DNA from: Hydrogenophaga sp.
Lineage (GTDB): Bacteria > Pseudomonadota > Gammaproteobacteria > Burkholderiales > Burkholderiaceae_C
Assembly: GCA_020047875.1 (NCBI GenBank)
Contig: JAIFNE010000100.1
Location: forward strand, 1-10,423
Length of the DNA: 10,423 bases
Reading direction: 5' to 3'
Positions 6,940 through 10,423 of the stretch are shown here, piece by piece (the first letter of the stretch is position 1; every line of letters starts with the position of its first letter). The notes beneath the pieces were generated by a model. The model was given only the letters and a program-made list of their open reading frames with translations, made no database searches and had not been told where the DNA came from. Position numbers and translations under genes: made by a program.

Positions 6940-7524
6940 ATGACCTATCGCCACCCCATTCGCATCGCCTTCCTGGCCACCAGCTTCTCGGCCCTCGCGG
7001 CAATCGGTGCCTGCAGCAAAACGGCTGAGCCGGAGGCTGCGCCCCCGGCCACGGCGCCCATCACCATGGGAACCCAGGTGGATGACGCCGTGATCACGTC
7101 CGCCGTCAAGTCGGCACTGCTGGGCGACAGCCTGATCAAAAGTTTTGACCTGCAGGTCGAGACCCGCAAAGGCGTCGTGCAGCTCAGTGGCTTCGTGGAC
7201 AACCAGACCCAGATTGATCAGGCCATGGCCCTGACCAAAGGCGTCTCGGGTGTGGTCAGCGTCGAGAACGGCGTCACCCTGAAGGACAGCCCCAGCACGG
7301 TCGGGACCAAGATGGACGATGCGGCCGTGACAGGTCGCGTCAAAACCGCCCTGCTGGCGGATGCCGACATCAGGAGTTTCGACATCAGCGTGGTCACCTT
7401 CAAAGGCGAGGTTCAACTGACTGGCTTTGTCAACAACCAGAGCCAGATCGATCAGGCCAGCCGCATTGCCCGTGCCGCGGAGGGCGCCAGCAGCGTGAAA
7501 AACGAACTCATGATCAAGCAATGA
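6940..7524 (+). CDS. Lipoprotein with two BON domains (OsmY-like)
   Basis: This protein has 194 residues. A signal peptide with a lipobox (IGA before C25) predicts a lipid-anchored envelope protein, followed by an Ala/Pro-rich linker. BON domain 1 (about 47-118) and BON domain 2 (about 120-193) are clear tandem repeats: each begins with MGT/VGT..DDA..T..VK.ALL, has SFD in the middle, then KG.VQL.GFV.NQ.QIDQA. BON domains bind phospholipid or peptidoglycan-associated surfaces; OsmY of E. coli, a periplasmic osmotic-stress protein and chaperone, has two such domains, but OsmY is soluble rather than lipid-anchored. The gene has a good Shine-Dalgarno and lies 24 bp after the broken SDR gene and 25 bp before the ferritin-like gene, so it is probably the first intact member of the stress cluster. 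A role in envelope integrity under stress is inferred. Confidence 0.93.
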   Translation: MTYRHPIRIAFLATSFSALAAIGACSKTAEPEAAPPATAPITMGTQVDDAVITSAVKSALLGDSLIKSFDLQVETRKGVVQLSGFVDNQTQIDQAMALTKGVSGVVSVENGVTLKDSPSTVGTKMDDAAVTGRVKTALLADADIRSFDISVVTFKGEVQLTGFVNNQSQIDQASRIARAAEGASSVKNELMIKQ

Positions 7525-7549
7525 GCATCACCAGCCTGCCCACACGCTC

Positions 7550-8104
7550 ATGACCACCTCACACAAACTCACCGCGGTGAAAACACTGCGCACCCAGGCT
7601 CGCAAACATCTTGAGAAGGGTGCCGTGACCGCTGGTTACAACGCCGACCGCCCCAAGGTGTTGAAGATGCTCAACGAAGCATTGGCCACGGAAATCGTTT
7701 GCGTTCTGCGCTACCGCCGACACCACTTCATGGCGCGCGGCATCCACGGCCAGAGTGTGGGCGCGGAGTTCCTTGTGCACTCTAACGAAGAGCAAGGCCA
7801 TGCCGACCTGCTGGCTGCGCGCATCGTGCAGCTCGGCGGTGAGCCCGACTTCTCGCCCGACAGCCTGAGCGAGCGCAGTCATGCCGAATACCTGCCAGGC
7901 AGGACACTGCCGGACATGATCCGCGAGAACTTGGTGGCCGAGCGCATCGCCATCGACAGTTACCGCGACATGATTCGCTATCTCGGCGATCAAGACCCAA
8001 CCACCAGCGATTTGCTCAAGAAAATCCTGGCGGTTGAAGAGCAGCACGCTGACGAACTGGCCGATCTGCTGGACGGCCTTGCCGGTGATGAGGGCGAACG
8101 GTGA
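7550..8104 (+). CDS. Ferritin-like di-iron protein (bacterioferritin-type, non-haem)
   Basis: This protein of 184 residues forms a ferritin-type four-helix bundle. The full di-iron ligand set is present: E48 (ALATEIV), E81 and H84 (EEQGHAD), E131 (LVAERIAIDSY), and E163 and H166 (EEQHADEL), matching the E, ExxH, E, ExxH pattern of bacterioferritin. By alignment the haem-ligating Met52 of E. coli Bfr is replaced by Gln (Q82), so haem binding is not expected. A basic 30-residue N-terminal extension precedes the bundle. Iron oxidation and storage, or protection from peroxide, is the likely role; no signal peptide is seen, so it is cytosolic. The start at 7550 has no obvious Shine-Dalgarno, and with only 25 bp after the BON gene translation may rely on re-initiation. 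Dps-like or rubrerythrin-like function is less likely given the ligand spacing and the absence of a rubredoxin domain. Confidence 0.88.
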   Translation: MTTSHKLTAVKTLRTQARKHLEKGAVTAGYNADRPKVLKMLNEALATEIVCVLRYRRHHFMARGIHGQSVGAEFLVHSNEEQGHADLLAARIVQLGGEPDFSPDSLSERSHAEYLPGRTLPDMIRENLVAERIAIDSYRDMIRYLGDQDPTTSDLLKKILAVEEQHADELADLLDGLAGDEGER

Positions 8105-8430
8105 CCGTGGTCGTGCCCGTTCGGCCGTTCCTCCGACGCTGATACGCATCCGCTCGATCCCGGATCGCCAGCGGTTGGCGCGAATGCTGGGGCTGCCCCT
8201 GTGCCAGGTTTGCCGTGTCCTGCGCTGGACCATTTTGTTTCGGCGGCGTGCAGATCTGTTCACCCGCGTACCTCCGAGAACACCACAACCCACTGTGTGC
8301 GGCTGCGTACAGACATTCATCTCCACCAGCATTACCGTGAATGCAATGGCAATGAAAACGAACCCGACTTGCCATGCCGTGTAGCCGCAGGTTGCGCGGA
8401 TTTTCTCAACCCTGTCTCAGAAAGTTCTCC
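8105..8430. other. Intergenic region with clustered hairpins
   Basis: No convincing gene is seen in this 326-bp stretch; open frames here are short and compositionally unlike the neighbours. Near its left end three small perfect inverted repeats lie close together: CGATCC-C-GGATCG (8155-8167), CGCCA-GCGGT-TGGCG (8166-8180, overlapping the first) and GGGG-CTG-CCCC (8189-8199). None is followed by a T-tract. They could be 3'-end or processing structures for the ferritin-like mRNA. A promoter for the next gene is expected in the right half, but I find no clear consensus. Confidence 0.45.
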
Positions 8431-8748
8431 ATGAAAACCACCACCCAACGTTTCTCCATTCTCTTGCTCGCCGCTGCCGCGCTCACCAGCGTTGTCGGGT
8501 GCGCCTCCACCGCGACTCAGGAGAGTACCGGCCAGTACATGGACGACACCGCCATCACCGCCAAGGTGAAGGCAGCGATCTTCAACGACGCCTCGTTGAA
8601 GTCTGCCGAGATCAACGTGGAAACCTTCAAAGGCGCAGTCCAGCTCAGCGGTTTCGTCAATTCGACGGCCGACATCCAGCGCGCTGTTGCCTTGGTCCGG
8701 GGTATCGACGGTGTGCGCTCTGTCAAGAATGACATGCGCCTGAAGTGA
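8431..8748 (+). CDS. Lipoprotein with one BON domain
   Basis: This protein has 105 residues. A lipoprotein signal peptide ends in VVG before C24, and a single BON domain fills residues about 33-105. That domain (MDDTAITAKVKAAIF, then NVETFKGAVQLSGFV, then SVKNDMRLK) closely resembles the two BON repeats of the lipoprotein encoded at 6940-7524, especially the second; the two genes even share a 13-base stretch (7396-7408 and 8623-8635). It is probably a paralogue from local duplication, with envelope anchoring and stress function inferred as for other BON proteins. The start at 8431 is chosen because it opens a clean signal peptide; a further upstream in-frame ATG at 8374 would add a non-signal-like leader. 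The Shine-Dalgarno is weak. It follows the 326-bp gap, so it may begin its own transcript. Confidence 0.92.
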   Translation: MKTTTQRFSILLLAAAALTSVVGCASTATQESTGQYMDDTAITAKVKAAIFNDASLKSAEINVETFKGAVQLSGFVNSTADIQRAVALVRGIDGVRSVKNDMRLK

Positions 8749-8784
8749 TCGACGGCCGTCATGCTGTTTTCTTCTTTTCCGTTT

Positions 8785-8790
8785 GAAAGG
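8785..8790 (+). promoter_or_regulatory. Ribosome binding site deciding the glycine-zipper gene start
   Basis: GAAAGG lies six bases before the ATG at 8797. It favours this start over the in-frame ATG at 8761 and gives a normal lipoprotein signal peptide. Confidence 0.7.
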
Positions 8791-8796
8791 CATCCC

Positions 8797-9030
8797 ATGA
8801 ACTCGAACAAGCCTGTCTTGTCCCGCGGCATTGCCGCGGCGTTTTCGCTCACCCTGGCCCTGGGCCTGGGTGCCTGTGCTGGCATGTCACAGCAAGACCA
8901 GAACACCGCCGTGGGTGCGGGCGCTGGTGCTGTGGGCGGCGCGGTGCTGACCGGCGGCAGCACGCTGGGCACCCTGGGTGGCGCTGCTGTCGGTGGACTC
9001 ATCGGCAGTCAGATTGAACCCAAGAAATGA
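8797..9030 (+). CDS. Small glycine-zipper lipoprotein (OsmB-like)
   Basis: This protein has 77 residues. A signal peptide (RGIAAAFSLTLALG) ends with LGA before C27, a lipobox. The mature part is a glycine zipper: glycines recur every four residues at 40, 44, 48 and again at 54, 58, 62, 66 and 70, and the protein ends in a short polar tail. Such Gly-rich two-segment helices are found in OsmB, SlyB and Rcs-related outer-membrane lipoproteins, which respond to osmotic or envelope stress and insert helices into the membrane. Length and layout are closest to OsmB, but I do not assign that name firmly. It lies 48 bp after the BON lipoprotein gene and its stop overlaps or closely precedes the DUF883 gene, suggesting co-transcription. 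Confidence 0.88.
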   Translation: MNSNKPVLSRGIAAAFSLTLALGLGACAGMSQQDQNTAVGAGAGAVGGAVLTGGSTLGTLGGAAVGGLIGSQIEPKK

Positions 9031-9071
9031 GCGGTAACGCCCAGCCCACACCAACCAACGAGACACACCCC

Positions 9072-9461
9072 ATGAACAACCCTGTCAACACCCTCGGCAA
9101 CGACATCTCTCATCTGGCCCACGACGCGGCACAAGGTGCCGAGCTTTCGCTTCGGTCGACGCAGCGCGCGGCGCTGCAGGGCCTGGATCGCATGGCCGAT
9201 GGGCTGAGCGATGCGCAGGCGCAAACCAGTTCCGCGCTGAAGCAACTGGCCCGCGACGCCGAGTCGCTGACCCACCGAGGCATGGACGCGGTGCGCGAAG
9301 GTTCCCATCAACTGCGCGAGAAATCGGAGCATGCGAGAAGCGCAACCGCCACCTACATCCAGCACGAGCCATTTAAATCGGTGCTGATCGCCGCAGCCGT
9401 GGGTGCAGCTCTCATGGGGCTGGTGGCGCTCTTCAGTCGTCAAGGTGGCTCGGGTCGCTGA
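9072..9461 (+). CDS. DUF883 family membrane-anchored protein (YqjD/ElaB-like)
   Basis: From ATG 9072 this gives 129 residues: a long amphipathic, Ala/Gln/Arg-rich helical region (about 8-95, coiled-coil-like, with repeated S/T-x-A and D/E-x-A turns) and one C-terminal membrane helix (about 101-122, FKSVLIAAAVGAALMGLVAL) with a short basic tail. This is the DUF883 layout. In E. coli, YqjD and its paralogues ElaB and YgaM are inner-membrane proteins of stationary phase, and YqjD binds ribosomes; a similar tether role here is inferred. An earlier in-frame ATG at 9027 overlaps the stop of the previous gene (ATGA) and would add 15 residues (polar, Thr/Pro/Asn-rich). Neither start has a strong Shine-Dalgarno; I prefer 9072 because the family-like sequence begins there. 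It is followed directly by the YqjE-like gene, as in the yqj operon. Confidence 0.88.
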   Translation: MNNPVNTLGNDISHLAHDAAQGAELSLRSTQRAALQGLDRMADGLSDAQAQTSSALKQLARDAESLTHRGMDAVREGSHQLREKSEHARSATATYIQHEPFKSVLIAAAVGAALMGLVALFSRQGGSGR

Positions 9462-9479
9462 AGCCCGGGCTTGGCCGAA

Positions 9480-9863
9480 ATGATCCATCCAGTCTTCCGT
9501 CTGGCCGCTTCGCAGCCGCTGCTGCTGGCGGAGCATGCAGCGGCTTATGCGGAGTTGGTGTCAGAGGCGTTGAGCGCCCACAGCGCATATTTGAAACGGC
9601 GCCTGGCCTACCAGTTGGTGGGTTTTGCCTGTTTGCTGGTGGCGGCTGTGTTGGTCGGGGTGGCACTGTTGTTGTGGGCCTCTTGGCCCTTGGTCGATAT
9701 TCGAGCTCCGTGGCTGTATCTGTTGACACCCGCTGTGCCCGCGGCCGCTGGTCTGTGGGCGCTGTGGATGGCTCGCGAGCGCGAACCACGCCAACCGTTC
9801 GCCAGTGTGCGGCTGCAACTGACCGAGGATGCGGCGCTGCTGAAAATGGTGGCCGTGCGGTGA
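9480..9863 (+). CDS. YqjE/phage-holin-like membrane protein
   Basis: This protein has 127 residues from ATG 9480. An N-terminal amphipathic helix (about 5-40) is followed by two hydrophobic segments, about 45-67 (LVGFACLLVAAVLVGVALLL) and about 79-98, and a polar C-terminal tail. The pattern and the place directly after a DUF883 gene match YqjE of the E. coli yqjDEK operon, which belongs to the holin-superfamily III/DUF1469 group. It is not evidence of a phage. Function is unknown; membrane localisation is firm. A TTG at 9471 is in frame and could be the start, adding three residues. Neither start has a strong Shine-Dalgarno, and the 18-bp gap suggests coupling to the preceding gene. The stop overlaps the next start as GTGA. 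Confidence 0.85.
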   Translation: MIHPVFRLAASQPLLLAEHAAAYAELVSEALSAHSAYLKRRLAYQLVGFACLLVAAVLVGVALLLWASWPLVDIRAPWLYLLTPAVPAAAGLWALWMAREREPRQPFASVRLQLTEDAALLKMVAVR

Positions 9864-10267
9864 ATAAGTCCGCTTCAGTTCAAGCGCACCAGGGTGCTCC
9901 TTCGGTGATGAGCCCGGCAAGTGGCCGGCTGGTGAAAAACCGCGCTTTGCTCAGCGAATGGCTGGCGCAGGACGCCGCAGTTCACATCCAGCCATCCCTG
10001 GGCCTTTGGGCGGCGCGTACGGTTCTCCCGTTGATTGATGGCATGCGCCACCAAACCGCTGCCTCGCTGGGGTTGGGTGCGCTGGTCCAGGCCCTGCTGC
10101 AGCCCGCGCCCGACAGAAGCGGCTCGCAAGCTTTGGAATGGCAGGTGCTTGGCAGCGCGATGGCCGTGGTGCGGCGCCATCCAAAGTTCTCCCTCGCGGT
10201 GATCACCCTCGGTGGGGTCGCCTGGTGGTGGAGCCGTTCACGGCCCCATCCCTCTTTTTTGAAATAA
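9860..10267 (+). CDS. Small membrane-anchored protein in the YqjK position
   Basis: I do not recognise a firm family. With a GTG start at 9860, overlapping the previous stop as GTGA, it encodes 135 residues. The first 35 are polar, then a mixed helical region (ALLSEWLAQDAAVHIQPSLG, then LGLGALVQALLQP), then AVVRRHPKFSLAVITLGGVAWWW, a single C-terminal membrane helix followed by a basic tail. The open frame extends much further upstream (to 9674), but that part lies inside the YqjE-like gene and is not protein-like. By position after DUF883 and YqjE-like genes, and by the RHP motif before the last helix, it corresponds to YqjK of the yqjDEK operon, although sequence similarity is weak. It may act with the two preceding proteins in the membrane. 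Confidence 0.72.
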   Translation: MNKSASVQAHQGAPSVMSPASGRLVKNRALLSEWLAQDAAVHIQPSLGLWAARTVLPLIDGMRHQTAASLGLGALVQALLQPAPDRSGSQALEWQVLGSAMAVVRRHPKFSLAVITLGGVAWWWSRSRPHPSFLK

Positions 10268-10272
10268 ACCTC

Positions 10273-10278
10273 AAGGAA
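10273..10278 (+). promoter_or_regulatory. Ribosome binding site of the DUF5670 gene
   Basis: AAGGAA stands five bases before the ATG at 10284, in the 16-bp gap after the previous stop. It supports the start of the last, truncated gene. Confidence 0.7.
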
Positions 10279-10283
10279 TCGTC

Positions 10284-10423
10284 ATGCTTTACACCATTGC
10301 CGTTGTGCTGCTCATTCTCTGGCTGGTGGGTCTGGTGACCGCCACCACCATGGGTGGTTTCATCCACATTTTGCTGGTCGTCGCGATCGTCATGGTGTTG
10401 TTGCGTGTGATCAGTGGACGCAG
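10284..10423 (+). CDS. DUF5670 (lmo0937-like) small membrane protein, 3'-truncated by the window
   Basis: The 46 visible residues begin MLYTIAVVLLILWLVGLVTA, continue with TTMGGFIHILLVVAIVMVLL and reach RVISGR at the window edge. This is the two-helix pattern of the lmo0937/DUF5670 family of roughly 48-55 residues, so only a few codons should be missing. Such peptides are widespread next to stress genes, and no function is established. It is the last visible member of the + strand stress cluster, 16 bp after the YqjK-position gene, so co-transcription is likely. Confidence 0.88.
   Translation, partial: MLYTIAVVLLILWLVGLVTATTMGGFIHILLVVAIVMVLLRVISGR

Noticed and set aside
9480..9863. Prophage holin
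   Set aside because: No endolysin, spanin or other phage genes are nearby; the DUF883 neighbour points to a chromosomal YqjE-like protein.
10233..10259. GCCG-TTCA-CGGC hairpin before a T6 run
   Set aside because: The stem is four pairs, it is about 10 bases from the T-run and lies inside the 3' end of a gene with a close downstream neighbour.
1..10423. CRISPR array, tRNA/rRNA genes, insertion sequences or attachment sites
   Set aside because: No regularly spaced repeats, cloverleaf-like sequences, transposase motifs or flanking inverted repeats were seen on either strand.

Overview
The window looks like chromosomal DNA from a beta-proteobacterium of the Burkholderiales, most likely Comamonadaceae (Hydrogenophaga/Rhodoferax-like). 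The reasons are high GC, the truB-typA order with TruB and TypA sequences of that type, and the mix of BON, CsbD and DUF883 stress genes. The lineage is inferred from recognised protein style, not from a search. I see no tRNA, rRNA, CRISPR array, insertion sequence or phage gene.

Left part (1-4865, + strand): housekeeping and metabolism. The end of truB (tRNA pseudouridine-55 synthase) enters from the left edge and is broken by a frameshift near 316-320. It runs by an ATGA overlap into typA/bipA (ribosome-associated GTPase). After 64 bp come an EamA/DMT-type ten-helix transporter and, again by an ATGA overlap, a 3-hydroxyisobutyryl-CoA hydrolase-like crotonase. GC-rich hairpins follow the last stop.

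Middle (4866-6915): two small genes on the minus strand, a DUF2384-like (MbcA/ParS/Xre-type) protein without a visible toxin partner, and a CsbD stress protein. A 301-bp divergent region follows. Then comes a short-chain dehydrogenase gene on the + strand that lacks about 50 bases in its middle and is frameshifted there.

Right part (6940 to end, + strand): a compact set of small envelope/stress genes. In order: a two-BON-domain lipoprotein, a non-haem ferritin-like di-iron protein, a one-BON lipoprotein, a glycine-zipper lipoprotein, a DUF883 (YqjD/ElaB-like) membrane-anchored protein, a YqjE/holin-like membrane protein, a small membrane-anchored protein in the YqjK position, and a DUF5670 (lmo0937-like) membrane peptide cut by the window edge. 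In E. coli the comparable functions (osmY, osmB, yqjD-yqjE-yqjK, ferritin-type genes) lie at separate loci. Here they are contiguous, which suggests one general/osmotic stress locus that may include the divergent csbD.

The most notable observations are two frameshifting internal deletions (truB and the SDR gene), both explainable by loss between short direct repeats, and the consolidated stress-envelope locus. Each deletion could instead be an assembly error, which reads across the junctions would settle.
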